From Zygosaccharomyces rouxii (lineage: Eukaryota; Ascomycota; Saccharomycetes; Saccharomycetales; Saccharomycetaceae), in assembly GCF_000026365.1 (NCBI RefSeq), contig NC_012991.1, forward strand, positions 806,001 to 870,000: a DNA stretch of 64,000 bases. The letters run 5' to 3'. The notes under the pieces were generated by a model, which saw only the letters and a list, made by a program, of their open reading frames with translations, was not told the origin of the DNA and ran no database searches. The position numbers and the translations under genes are program-made. Each line of letters starts with the position of its first letter. Positions within the stretch are counted from its first letter, which is position 1. Shown piece by piece: positions 42,105-51,796 of the stretch.

Positions 42105-45100
42105 ATGTCAGTCATTTCAGAGATTCAGTCACATCTGCAAAGAACGCTGCCCTCGATCCATGATATCCCACATTTCAGGGACGTTAGGGGCCCAACAGAT
42201 CGGGCGGATATGGATAGAGTTCTAAGAGAGCTTGTTTTTAGATACCTGTATTTTGCGATTACTAAAAAAGGTGAATACCTGGAAGTTTTATTCCCAGATG
42301 GTGGAAAAGGTGATGAACCTGATGAATTCCCACATAGTTTTGAAGACGCTTTAAACGAGATGGATGCATCTGTATTTAGGGACGATTCATTTTACAAAAT
42401 TGTTGAACCTAAGTTCTATCAACATTGCGGTAGGTATTGTGGTAGGAAGTTTAAAGTGGGTGAACCTATTTACAGATGCCATGAGTGTGGATTTGATGAA
42501 ACCTGCGTTCTTTGTATTCATTGTTTCAACTCTAAGGATCATGAAAACCATCACGTTTACATGGACATTTGCTCAGAATTTTCTAACGGTATCTGTGATT
42601 GTGGTGATACTGAAGCATTTGTGAATCCATTGCATTGTAAAGCTGAAGAAGAGGATAGTGAGCCGCATGAAGATGATAGTCCTGAAAGCGATGTTTTCTT
42701 AACAGGAGAGATGGGACAATTGTTCGAAGTTGTATTAGCAGAGGTTTTTGATCATTTCATAGACGTTTTCAATCAAAATATTGAACCTCTCCCCACTTTA
42801 CAAAAGGATATCACTTTAAAATTAAGAGAAATGATCCAACAGGGTAGACTGACGGAAAGGGCTCAATTTCTGAACGAGTTAGCCTATAGTAATGACTACT
42901 TGAAGGCAACTATGCCAAATAGAGATGAATCACTTGGGACAGTGGAAGATCTGAAAAATTATACCGCCATTATTTACAACGATGAATATCATAACTATTC
43001 ACAAGCGACTACTGCTTTAAGACAAGGTGTTCCTGATAACAAACATACAGATTTACTCACTTCAAGGATAGATAGTGAAGGTAGAGCCATGTTAAAATGC
43101 TCTACCGATTTGTCAGCAGTCATTGGCGGATTTTTTGCAGTGCAAACCAATGGCTTAAGTGCAACTCTAACCTCCTGGCCAGAATACATTCATCAGGAAA
43201 CTTGCAAATACCTGATACTGTGGTTGAACCATTGTTTAAGCATACCAAACTCCAAATTCCAGAATGGATTTAGAAGAGCTATGGGAGAAGTTTTATGTGC
43301 TCCTTATGATCGTGCATCCCAAGCAGTTGATAAAACCCCAGTCGTTCGCAAATATTTTGCCAATAAGTTCAACGAGGCAGATCCCTATAAATATGCGGAT
43401 CTTTCAATTTTAGCTGAAGGTAATCAAATACCTTTAGGTCATCATAAGTCATTACCTGATTCAAGTACCGATTCCATTTCACCAACTTTGAATGTGGTAG
43501 TAAGCCCAACTTCCAGATATTACCAGAACTCCAGATTACAGCATATCCTTTATTTTGATAACAGATATTGGAAAAAATTGAGGAAAGATGTACAAAACGC
43601 TATTATCCCTACATTGGCGTTCAACATCCATTACAAGCAACTATTCTGCCACCAAGTAGTGGAAATTTTCAATCACATCAACAGATCGGTAGCATTTATG
43701 GATCGTGAACCCCAGTTGACTTCTATTAGAGAATGTATCGTTCAACTTTTCACAAGTCCTTCAAATGCTATGATGGTTTTTGAAAATGGAACCTTTGACG
43801 ATATTATGTGGTCTGTGATTGATATATTTACTGAATTTTCGAAATTAGAAGGTGGATCTCTAATATGGCAAAGGGTTCAGAAGAGTAATCCAACGAAGAG
43901 TTATGGAGTCGTTTTTAGACAAGGACTTTATGCTGTGGAGACTCTTTTGAGCAAAGTGACGGACTGTAACATTATTCTCAGACCTAAAGAATTCATCTCG
44001 GCGGTGACTTTGTTCAAATTATTTAACGGAGCATGGAAAATAAAGAGGAAAGAAGGTGAGCATGTTCTACATGAAGATCAGCACTTTATTCCTTATTTGG
44101 AATATACTACTTCAATTTACAGCATTATTCAAACGATGGAGAAAGTGTTGGAACATTCCCGAGACAATATTGATGAGTCCTTACTTTTGAATGCCATTAG
44201 ATTATTGACTACCTTTTTAGGCCACAAGACTCTGACTTACAAGCTGGTCTACGATTCTCATGAAATCATAAAGTTTGAAGTGAGCAAACAACGAGTGGCC
44301 TTTATGAACCCAGTCCACACTTTATATTCATTTTTGATAGAAAAGATTGGTTTAGACAAGGCACTCAATGCTACACAGGATTGTACTGATTTCTTGAAAG
44401 TTTCCGATTTTTCTTTGAGGTCGGTGGTACTATGTTCCCAGATTGATGTTGGATTTTGGGTTAGAAATGGTATGTCTGTTTTGCACCAATCTTCTTACTA
44501 CAAGAATAACGCTGAATTGAGTTCTTACTCTAGAGATATCCATCTCAACCAGTTGTCGTTTTTAAGAGAGGATGATGATCTGCCCAGAGTCATATACAAT
44601 ATGCTTGATAGATGGGAATTACTCGATTGGTTCTCTGGTGCGGCGGATTACGATCACACGGTCTACGATGATAAAGTTGCCGCCATAACCCAGCAATTCA
44701 TTGCTTTTGTGTATCAAGTGCTTACTGAAAGGCAATTTTTCAAGAAATATTCATCTGCTAAGGAGAAAAGGATGGATAACATCAAAAATGCTCTCATTTA
44801 CAACTTGTGCATCAAGCCTTTGTCTTATTCTAGACTTCTAAGATCTGTACCAGACTATTTGACTGAGGACTCATCTGAGTTAGAGAGTGCATTGGAGGAA
44901 GTTTCAGATTTTGTGGAACCAAAGGGTTTGGCCGATAGTGGTGTTCTCAAGTTAAAAGATCATCTATATTCTAAGATTGATCCTTTGAAACTTCTAAACA
45001 TGGAGAATGAGTTTGAGACCACCGCAAAAATTATAAAGACTCACTTGGCTAAAGATAAAATCAGTGCTACCAAAATCGTTCTTCATCCTCAGATCCTACC

Positions 45101-47921
45101 ACCGAGCCAGCTGGATGAAAAGGCAGCTGAACTGGGTAAGTTCACTAGGTGCGATGTTTTTGCAAAATTGATTTACAAACTGCTTCAAGTCTGTATTGAT
45201 AAGCAAGAAGGTACGTTTTTGTACGAGCTTTTGCATCTAATCCATGGTATTTTTAAAGATGATGAACTCTGTAATGGTAAGGATTCTCTTCCACAGGCTT
45301 ATCTCTCAAAACCAATTTGTAATCTGCTTCTAAGCATTGCAAACTCTAAGGCGGATGTGTTCTCTGAATATGTCATGCGCAAAGCAGACTTCTTATTAGA
45401 ACATATGATTTTGAAGAGACCAGCTGAAGTGTTTGACTCTTTAATCACTAGCTTTGGCAGGCAATATGTGGATGATTACAAGACCAGGAAGATGAATCAA
45501 GGTGTCAACATAGAGGAAGATGAAAAGGCTAGAAAGAAGAGGCTGATCAAAAAGCGTCAAGAAAAGCTTATGGCCAAATTTAACACTCAACAGAGTAAAT
45601 TCATGAAAGAAAATGAATATCAGTTCTCAAGTCAAGCTGGAAATGGTCTGGATGAAGAAACAGATGAGAACAAGATTTCAGAGAGCGAAGAATTCACATG
45701 TTCTCTCTGTCAAGACAATACTTCTCCCGACTTGTTTGTGATTCCAGCATATCATGATCAAACGCCTATTTTCAGAACGGGGAACATTTTGAACGTCAAA
45801 GAATTTGCTGTTCCTTGGCAAGGTTTTTACAATGATGACCAGAAACTCGCATATGATGATGATAATACCGCTCAGGAGAGTTTGGGTGTCAATGGGTCTC
45901 TAGGTTCCAGAAAGGTTGTTGTGTCTTGTAATCACAGCATTCATCATGGTTGTTTCAAGAGATACGTTCAAAAGAAAAGGTTTTCAACTAACTCTTTCAT
46001 TTGCCCATTGTGTCAGACATTTTCAAACTGTGTTTTACCAATTCGCCATGTATCTAAGGTGAACACCGGTCTATCTACTGAAGGATTATTAAGTGAAGAA
46101 GTATCGGTTGATGTTTTGGCAAGGCTTTTGGAAACCTTTAGTGCTTCGGATTTCAAGAACGTTTATTCCACATTTAATTTGGTAGCACTTCACTCGCATT
46201 CTTATGACAAGAACGCTCGTAACATGCCTGGGTTTCAAAATTCCGACACAGCTTATATTCTCTCAGTTCATTGGGCTAACACTATTTCCATGTTGGAAAT
46301 TGCTGCCAGGTTAGATGAACCTTCTAGGGGTAATCTTTTGAAGAATAGGGAACAAAAGTACAAAACTTTGAAGAACATTCTGATCTGTATTGTATTGATG
46401 TGTTACAGTTTGGGTAAACCAAATCCAGAGTTTAGACCTTATGAGAATAAGGATGGTGTTGTATGGAATCAAAACCAGTTGTTCCAGTACATTGTTAACA
46501 AGTGTCTGTTTTCTGCAGAACCATTGCGTGAAACTGTTACGCATGCATTGGTCAACTTTTCCAAGCAATTGGTTACGGAATTTATCAAGGGAATTGACCT
46601 TTCCAACGTTGAGCACATGCATGAAAAAGCTGTGGAGCTTGATGGTCTTCACCAAATTGGCAACGATGACTTGTTAGACACCTTGAAGGGGGTGTGTGCT
46701 CTTGGTGTAAGTGATACTGAATTATCCAAGAAAGTATACGATTTGGCTTATACATCCCTTTTGAAAAATCTTTATCCAACTCTGAGAAGATGTTTGGTAA
46801 TGCTTAAATGTTTCCATGAACTGCTGAGAACATCTCATGACGAGCCACTCTGTGTTAATGGTATTAACTTTGAAGATGATGAAATTTCGCAATCGTTACC
46901 TCACTTTGTGGACAAAGCTATGAGTGCGCTAACAGAGTTTGATTCGTTGAACCCGCTCCTGGCTCAAGGCATTCCCAACATGAAACCAGTGGAGGATTCA
47001 TATCTGGTAGACATTCCATATGAGCACTGTGGTATTATCAAGTTAATTGATTTGGCCAAATATCTAAACACCTATGTGACGAATTCTAAGCAGATCAAAT
47101 TGCGTGAAGAGCATTCACTTCGTATGAAAAATGTCAAGAATCGTCTAGATTATAAGATCTGCTTGACTTGTGGTGTTAAAGTTCATCTAAGGCCGGATCG
47201 TCATGAAATGTCGAAGCATTTACTCAAGTACTGCTTCAAACCGTTCGGTGCATTTTTGGTTCCTAACACTAGCGAAGTATGTTTGTTTCTATCACAACCT
47301 ACTTCGACAGTCTTTATCTCTGCACCTTATTTGAATTCACACGGTGAAGCTGGTAGAAATGCAATGAGAAGGGGTGATCTAACAATCTTAAATCTAAAGC
47401 GCTACGAATACTTGAATCTGTTATGGGTTAACAATGAGATTCCTGGTTACATCAGCAGAGTCATGGGTGATGAATTTAGAGTCAACATTTTGTCTAATGG
47501 CTTCTTTTTTGCCTTCAACAGAGACCCTCGTCCCAGAAGGGCACCAGCTGCTGGTAACGGTAGTGATGATGATGAAGAGGAAGATGAGGCAGATGAAGCA
47601 GAATTTTACAGTGGACATTCTAGCGAGGAAGATGAGAGAGATATTGAAATGGGTGAGGATCGTATTGGAGGTTTGTTTGGAGGTCCCGAGGGTGGTAACG
47701 TTCGTGGGTTCCTTCAAGTGTTTGAAAATCTACAAAACGTCGTCGGTAATGGAATCAATGGAGACGATGCTCAGTTTGCCGCACCGATATTACAGTTTTT
47801 CCCACCTCAATTTGGTGCTCTCAACGCACAACGTAATTTAGGTGCGGATGCAGATGAAGATGACGAGGTGCTTGATGATGTAGCAGATGTAGAAGGTGAT
47901 GAACCCACTCAAAGTGAATGA
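42105..47921 (+). CDS. UBR1: UBR1, N-recognin ubiquitin ligase of the N-degron pathway
   Basis: The 1938-residue product matches Ubr1 (1950 in S. cerevisiae), the RING E3 that with Rad6 targets proteins bearing destabilising N-terminal residues. The UBR box lies at about 107-172 (CGRYCGRKFKVGEPIYRCHEC to CDCGDTEAF) and binds type 1 basic N termini. The adjacent ClpS-like region for bulky residues covers about 250-400. A basic Rad6-binding helix (KARKKRLIKKRQEK near 1140) precedes the RING-H2 at about 1197-1307. The tail is acidic. The frame is open upstream to 42000 without an ATG, so I take the ATG at 42105 (MSVISEIQ), which aligns with the S. cerevisiae start. Confidence 0.96.
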   Translation: MSVISEIQSHLQRTLPSIHDIPHFRDVRGPTDRADMDRVLRELVFRYLYFAITKKGEYLEVLFPDGGKGDEPDEFPHSFEDALNEMDASVFRDDSFYKIVEPKFYQHCGRYCGRKFKVGEPIYRCHECGFDETCVLCIHCFNSKDHENHHVYMDICSEFSNGICDCGDTEAFVNPLHCKAEEEDSEPHEDDSPESDVFLTGEMGQLFEVVLAEVFDHFIDVFNQNIEPLPTLQKDITLKLREMIQQGRLTERAQFLNELAYSNDYLKATMPNRDESLGTVEDLKNYTAIIYNDEYHNYSQATTALRQGVPDNKHTDLLTSRIDSEGRAMLKCSTDLSAVIGGFFAVQTNGLSATLTSWPEYIHQETCKYLILWLNHCLSIPNSKFQNGFRRAMGEVLCAPYDRASQAVDKTPVVRKYFANKFNEADPYKYADLSILAEGNQIPLGHHKSLPDSSTDSISPTLNVVVSPTSRYYQNSRLQHILYFDNRYWKKLRKDVQNAIIPTLAFNIHYKQLFCHQVVEIFNHINRSVAFMDREPQLTSIRECIVQLFTSPSNAMMVFENGTFDDIMWSVIDIFTEFSKLEGGSLIWQRVQKSNPTKSYGVVFRQGLYAVETLLSKVTDCNIILRPKEFISAVTLFKLFNGAWKIKRKEGEHVLHEDQHFIPYLEYTTSIYSIIQTMEKVLEHSRDNIDESLLLNAIRLLTTFLGHKTLTYKLVYDSHEIIKFEVSKQRVAFMNPVHTLYSFLIEKIGLDKALNATQDCTDFLKVSDFSLRSVVLCSQIDVGFWVRNGMSVLHQSSYYKNNAELSSYSRDIHLNQLSFLREDDDLPRVIYNMLDRWELLDWFSGAADYDHTVYDDKVAAITQQFIAFVYQVLTERQFFKKYSSAKEKRMDNIKNALIYNLCIKPLSYSRLLRSVPDYLTEDSSELESALEEVSDFVEPKGLADSGVLKLKDHLYSKIDPLKLLNMENEFETTAKIIKTHLAKDKISATKIVLHPQILPPSQLDEKAAELGKFTRCDVFAKLIYKLLQVCIDKQEGTFLYELLHLIHGIFKDDELCNGKDSLPQAYLSKPICNLLLSIANSKADVFSEYVMRKADFLLEHMILKRPAEVFDSLITSFGRQYVDDYKTRKMNQGVNIEEDEKARKKRLIKKRQEKLMAKFNTQQSKFMKENEYQFSSQAGNGLDEETDENKISESEEFTCSLCQDNTSPDLFVIPAYHDQTPIFRTGNILNVKEFAVPWQGFYNDDQKLAYDDDNTAQESLGVNGSLGSRKVVVSCNHSIHHGCFKRYVQKKRFSTNSFICPLCQTFSNCVLPIRHVSKVNTGLSTEGLLSEEVSVDVLARLLETFSASDFKNVYSTFNLVALHSHSYDKNARNMPGFQNSDTAYILSVHWANTISMLEIAARLDEPSRGNLLKNREQKYKTLKNILICIVLMCYSLGKPNPEFRPYENKDGVVWNQNQLFQYIVNKCLFSAEPLRETVTHALVNFSKQLVTEFIKGIDLSNVEHMHEKAVELDGLHQIGNDDLLDTLKGVCALGVSDTELSKKVYDLAYTSLLKNLYPTLRRCLVMLKCFHELLRTSHDEPLCVNGINFEDDEISQSLPHFVDKAMSALTEFDSLNPLLAQGIPNMKPVEDSYLVDIPYEHCGIIKLIDLAKYLNTYVTNSKQIKLREEHSLRMKNVKNRLDYKICLTCGVKVHLRPDRHEMSKHLLKYCFKPFGAFLVPNTSEVCLFLSQPTSTVFISAPYLNSHGEAGRNAMRRGDLTILNLKRYEYLNLLWVNNEIPGYISRVMGDEFRVNILSNGFFFAFNRDPRPRRAPAAGNGSDDDEEEDEADEAEFYSGHSSEEDERDIEMGEDRIGGLFGGPEGGNVRGFLQVFENLQNVVGNGINGDDAQFAAPILQFFPPQFGALNAQRNLGADADEDDEVLDDVADVEGDEPTQSE

Positions 47922-48297
47922 ATGTTTGATGGATTGCGTGAAATGGAATACGAGGACTGCGCATAGAAATATTTATATATAGGAGTTTTGATATATATAT
48001 GTATATATATAGTAATAATAATAGTTTTTGAATTATTCTTTTTTTTTTTTCATTATTATTTAATTATTTTATTCATTTATCGGCGTCACACTGACGCTGT
48101 TAGAAGTATCACTTATTATGTACCTATGTACGAACCAATTATATGGTGAAGAAATTCGAAGACTAAAACGGGAAGAACTCTAAAGCATCAAGACCTAATA
48201 GTCGACACAACCGATCTACCACAATTGTTATAGCTCTTGGGTTGTCTTTTGTTAACAGCGGTTATCTCGAGGTTAATAAACTAGCTCTACGTGAATA
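47922..48297. promoter_or_regulatory. UBR1 3' region and QCR9 promoter
   Basis: This 376 bp begins with TA repeats (about 47970-48012). ACCAATTA at 48134-48141 matches the Hap2/3/4/5 site (ACCAATNA) about 157 bp before QCR9, a respiratory gene of the kind Hap4 activates. Use is inferred. Confidence 0.45.
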
Positions 48298-48582
48298 ATG
48301 GTATGTACTATGGGCAATTATGGTTTTTAACATATTAAAATGTTCCCTATCACTAACAATTTTTTACATTAGTCCTTCTCCACACTATACAGAGTTCTTT
48401 TCAAAAGAAATTCGGTCTTCGTTGGTACCGTTTTAGCATCTGCATTTGTTTTCCAAGCTTCGTTTGATAGTGCTGTCACCAAATGGTATGAAACCCACAA
48501 TAAGGGTAAATTGTGGAAGGACGTCAAACTACAGTTACAAGAAGGCGGTGATGACGAAGATGAAGATGAAGATGACGAATAA
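48298..48582 (+). CDS. QCR9: QCR9, cytochrome bc1 complex subunit 9 (one intron)
   Basis: The spliced gene, 48298-48300 joined to 48373-48582, encodes 70 residues of subunit 9 of ubiquinol-cytochrome c reductase, a single-span inner-membrane protein near cytochrome c1 and the Rieske protein. Exon 1 is only the ATG. Landmarks are SFSTLYRVLFKRNSVFVG, the membrane span at about 16-34, and KWYETHNKGKLWKDVK, then an acidic tail. The S. cerevisiae gene also has an intron after its first codon. It lies between UBR1 and TIM13 as in S. cerevisiae and was missed by simple ORF calling because of the intron. Confidence 0.95.
48301..48372 (+). other. Spliceosomal intron of QCR9
   Basis: This 72-nt intron begins GTATGT, has branch sequence CACTAAC at 48351-48357 and ends TAG at 48372, 15 nt after the branch sequence. 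Splicing joins ATG to TCC TTC TCC and yields the expected N terminus. Confidence 0.93.
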
Positions 48583-48625
48583 ACTTTAGAAAACGAATGA
48601 ATAAGCGGTTTCTTCCCTCCTCTTC

Positions 48626-48635
48626 CATGTATATA
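48626..48635 (+). promoter_or_regulatory. Puf3 binding site in QCR9 3' region
   Basis: CATGTATATA begins 44 nt after the QCR9 stop: UGUAUAUA with C at -2. Confidence 0.7.
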
Positions 48636-48748
48636 CCTTTACAAGTGTATGCATTATATTTATTTATATTCAACGGCATCGAGAATATGATGAAGATTAA
48701 TCAGTATTTAGTGAAATGGAAAAAAAAAATAATAATGTTTTAAAAGCT

Positions 48749-48758
48749 TATGTACAAG
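48749..48758 (-). promoter_or_regulatory. Puf3 binding site in TIM13 3' region
   Basis: On the minus strand CTTGTACATA lies about 30 nt after the TIM13 stop: UGUACAUA with C at -2. Confidence 0.7.
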
Positions 48759-48787
48759 TAATATGGCACATTAAATTTAAATTTAAA

Positions 48788-49108
48788 TCAAATTTCACCC
48801 GAAGTGGAGGCTTGTTGAATTCTGGAGATGTATGCCTTTGATACGATGTTCCAACTTCTCATATATTTAATTAAACATTGATCCACACAGGGTTCATTAC
48901 GGTCAGTGTACGGACTGTTGAGGCACTTTTCAAAACAGTTTTCAGTAACTTTATTAACTAATTCTGTTGCATTGGCGACTGCTAATTCTTGACTGATTTG
49001 AGATTTAACTTTGTCTGTAACACCACCAGATGGCATGGTATTAGAGCCAGGATTCACTGTTTGTTGTTGGGAAGGGGCAGAACCACCAAAGATTGAAGAT
49101 AGACCCAT
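48788..49108 (-). CDS. TIM13: TIM13, small Tim chaperone of the intermembrane space
   Basis: The 106-residue product is Tim13, which with Tim8 forms the hexameric chaperone that escorts Tim23 and other hydrophobic precursors across the intermembrane space. The twin CX3C motif is intact: CFEKC near 58 and CVDQC near 74, with a 15-residue spacing, and a helix follows. Length matches S. cerevisiae (105). It is convergent with QCR9, as in S. cerevisiae; its upstream region leads into the tRNA-Gly/retroelement segment. Confidence 0.96.
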   Translation of the reverse strand: MGLSSIFGGSAPSQQQTVNPGSNTMPSGGVTDKVKSQISQELAVANATELVNKVTENCFEKCLNSPYTDRNEPCVDQCLIKYMRSWNIVSKAYISRIQQASTSGEI

Positions 49109-49275
49109 TATCTGATTTATATTTATTTTTCTTTTATGATGAGTTGGTTCATATTGTAGTAGCTCTGCAATTTTTCATCTACTACGCTTGAAGAGATGGA
49201 TGAAAGATCGACGCACGTGCCTACCTTTGCTCAGTGGCTCCTTTCTTTCCGTAAATATAATTCAACAAATTTTGA

Positions 49276-49346
49276 GCGCAAATGGTTTAGTGGTAAAATT
49301 CATCGTTGCCATCGATGAGCCCCTGGTTCGATTCCGGGTTTGCGCA
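49276..49346 (+). tRNA. tRNA-Gly(GCC), copy 1
   Basis: The 71-nt gene folds as a cloverleaf: acceptor GCGCAAA with TTTGCGC, anticodon loop holding GCC between TCATC-type stems, T arm with GGTTCGATTCC. Box A and box B are intact. A T-rich terminator follows at once. It is identical to the second copy at 52091. Confidence 0.98.
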
Positions 49347-50039
49347 TTTGTTTTTATATTTCATTTCAAGTTATAAATGAGCTGCTAAACAAAACGTCCA
49401 TATCCTGCGAGATTATTCACACGATCCTGCTTATTTCTAAAAGGTATTTGAATCAAGTAGGCTTTAAGTGCGGTGATCACTCACTCCTTAAATTTTCCCA
49501 GTGATTCTAGGAAAAGCCCAAGTACGTGTGTAATATTCAGTTTCAATGGAGTTGCTAAGTGAAATCCGTTGGATCAAGTATCATTATACACAGAATACTA
49601 TCTCTCACGCAATTGCACTTTTCAAAAATCTTGGATTTGCGCTGGCATGGTAATTTGAGACCCTCGGTTCGTTTTCAATCATATATATATATATCTGTCA
49701 TATGATCAACAATTGTGGTGTAAAGCTACCGGAGGGGTGTACAATACCTGGAGCTTTGTCCATCTCTAGATTTTCAGGTATATGATGTAGCCATACAACT
49801 GCTTCAAACAATAATGTATGTAACTTCGTAAACTACTCTAAAAAGACGCCAAGAAAAAGATAAGCGCAGACTCCGAATGGTCGCCATGGAAACTGTAACT
49901 AGTGTATAATAGAACCTGAAACGGTAGAAGAGTTGGCTTATGAAGAATGAGCTTGTGTCCTCCCTTGACTATCTAGGTGAACTTTTTAGACTTATGGACC
50001 ATTTCATTCACCCTCCTTAGTAAATCGACGACAAACATA
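49347..50039. other. Gene-free segment between tRNA-Gly copy 1 and retroelement relic
   Basis: These about 690 bp contain no open frame with recognisable content. A short TA repeat lies at 49680-49693. Much may be decayed transposon sequence, but I could not match it to any element part. Confidence 0.4.
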
Positions 50040-50386
50040 TACCAAGTTCCTGAGCACTTGAAAGAGAGGGAAGATGTCATGAAGCTACATGTAATAGTAC
50101 ATCGAGATGCTTACTTTACATCAGGTCCGCATAAGAAATTACTACCATTATACGTGAAACCATTCTTGATAATGGGCAAAGTTGATGATAATGCATATGA
50201 AATAAAAATTCTAGATAATCTCAGGCACTCCGTTATCAACGTACAATGGCTCAAGAAGGTTGAAATGAGGAGAGAGCAATTTAAATAGAAACCTCCAAGA
50301 ACAAGCAAAGAAAGAATTAACCGTGTAGAAGAAGGTATTGACATAGTAGGAGTGGAGCAAAAATATAAGAAGTTCTCTTTTGGGTA
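50040..50386 (+). pseudogene. Ty3/gypsy integrase C-terminal relic (plus strand)
   Basis: The plus-strand frame reads VHRDAYFTSGPHKKLLPLYV, then KPFLIMGKVDDNAYEI and VINVQWLKKV, the GPF/Y module found near the C terminus of Ty3-type integrases. After a stop at 50286 the same frame continues with KPPRTSKERINRVEEG up to a second stop at 50384, so the gene is broken. The upstream catalytic core is missing. Orientation is opposite to the gag and protease parts to its right. Confidence 0.7.
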
Positions 50387-50388
50387 GA

Positions 50389-50484
50389 TCATAACCTTTT
50401 GTATTTGTTTTGCAACCATGCCGGTAGTAGCTGAAATGTATCTTTAATAATTGTCGTAAGTTCGTTGAGTTGTATTGTTCTCAT
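50389..50484 (-). pseudogene. Possible reverse transcriptase N-terminal relic
   Basis: The minus-strand frame ELTTIIKDTFQLLPAWLQNK resembles the linker just before the reverse transcriptase core in Ty3-type Pol (a leucine-rich helix followed by LPxWLxxKY). It lies in the right order after the protease relic and ends at the junction with the inverted integrase relic. The stretch is short, so this is tentative. Confidence 0.35.
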
Positions 50485-50559
50485 CTTTTTATCTAACCTT
50501 TGTTGAATTTTTTCTGTATCGATAAAGTTCAGCTGAACAGATGTTCCTTCAGTTTATGG

Positions 50560-50953
50560 CAAACAGTTCAGGGTTCTTTTCAATAATCGGATTACCTACA
50601 ATTAAAGGTCGTGAAGGTGTAACGTATGCTTCTAACTCACAAGTGTTATTTTGATATTCAAAGCTGATAGTCACCGCACTATTGGTGAATGCTACATCTT
50701 GAGAAACCGCTACTTCAAATTTTAACGGTTGAGGGAGGACATTCTTTGAGTAGCATATTCTGAACTATCTGTTCTTGTATTAGCAATGTTGGGGAGCCGG
50801 AATCAATTAATATATTAGATTTCAGCACATTAGTGAACTTCATTGTTACTTCATTTCTTTTTCCTACTATGGGTCCTTTAAGAGATCCTTTAGTTTGAAT
50901 GTTGGGTATTACTTAGTGATTCTTCGTTTTAGAATGTGTTGGTTCCAAAATAG
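50560..50953 (-). pseudogene. Ty3/gypsy aspartic protease relic
   Basis: Downstream of gag on the minus strand, a frame contains NILIDSGSPTLLIQEQ, the DSG active-site loop (codons at about 50793-50804), and after a frame break RPLIVGNPIIEKNPELF, the second conserved protease strand region. A stop codon interrupts the N-terminal part, so it is not functional. The frame is offset by -1 from gag. Confidence 0.65.
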
Positions 50954-51778
50954 CTACTTCGTAAGCATCGCCTTTTTAGACCTACAATCTTTTCCATAAT
51001 GACCAACTTTATTGCAATAAAAGCATTGGTTATTTTTAGTCAAGAGTGGGTTAATTTCTCGAGAATTCAATCTTTGGCCCTTACTCTTTGCCGAGTTTTT
51101 ATACTTTTTGTAACTAGATTTTTGATAATTTCTGTTATTCTCTTTAAAAGTTTCGTGAGAGCGCTTTTTAGCTATAAAGGACATACGATCGGCAGCAACT
51201 CCTAGTTTCATTGCTTCAGCACAAATTTTAGGATCTTCTTGGAAAACCGCTATCGCTAAATCTTCTTTAAGTCCTCCCAAGTATAGGTCTATGGCTAAGT
51301 CTTCCTCTACATTTCTTTGCATCTTATAATTCCTTAGAACTTCACTAAACTGCGTATTGTATTCTTGAACGGATCTCTGTTGAAAAGTATGCCTCATTTT
51401 CCTTATGACCATTAAGAAATCTACAGGTTGTTCATAGTTTTGTATTAAAGCTTCCACGGCCTGTTTGAAAGTTATAGGTTTATTTTCTATATCTTCTTCT
51501 CTTCTTTGCAAATGTAAGTCAGCCCATACTACAGCTGGACCTGCTAAGCTATTCAGTAATATTTTAAGTTTCTTATCCTCAGACTTTATATTCTCAATTC
51601 GGAACAGCATGCTTAGGTGATGTAGAAACGTACGTAACTCTTCTGGTTTCCCTGTAAAAAGTACACTAGTCCTGGGACATTCCCATTTCTTATTGCCGGT
51701 ATCTTGGTGTTCTTGGTCTTCTTGGTGTTCTTGTTCTTCTTTTAATTGTCTAATCTGATTTATAAAACTAAGGGCCAT
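50954..51778 (-). CDS. Ty3/gypsy-type Gag with intact reading frame
   Basis: The 274-residue product is a retrotransposon capsid protein. A helical capsid domain fills about 35-210 (landmarks FTGKPEELRTFLHHLSMLF, FKQAVEALIQNYE, QEYNTQFSEVLRNYKM, YLGGLKEDLAI), a basic linker follows, and a CCHC zinc knuckle CFYCNKVGHYGKDC (C-x2-C-x4-H-x4-C) sits at about 254-267. Length is close to Ty3 Gag (about 290). The frame is undisturbed although the pol part to its left is broken. An LTR-like segment and a possible primer-binding site precede it. It could be a recently dead element or a retained gag gene. Confidence 0.85.
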   Translation of the reverse strand: MALSFINQIRQLKEEQEHQEDQEHQDTGNKKWECPRTSVLFTGKPEELRTFLHHLSMLFRIENIKSEDKKLKILLNSLAGPAVVWADLHLQRREEDIENKPITFKQAVEALIQNYEQPVDFLMVIRKMRHTFQQRSVQEYNTQFSEVLRNYKMQRNVEEDLAIDLYLGGLKEDLAIAVFQEDPKICAEAMKLGVAADRMSFIAKKRSHETFKENNRNYQKSSYKKYKNSAKSKGQRLNSREINPLLTKNNQCFYCNKVGHYGKDCRSKKAMLTK

Positions 51779-51796
51779 ATTACCAGTTTCGAAAAA

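Noticed and set aside
47990..48012. TGTATATA after UBR1 as a Puf3 site
   Set aside because: It sits within a TA repeat, has T at -2, and UBR1 is not a mitochondrial gene. The copies after MEU1 (about 15310) and UBP3 (63217-63224) were rejected for the same lack of C at -2.
48788..49108. TIM13 frame as Tim8, Tim9 or Tim10
   Set aside because: CX3C spacing is shared by the family, but the N terminus, the length and the position next to QCR9 point to TIM13.
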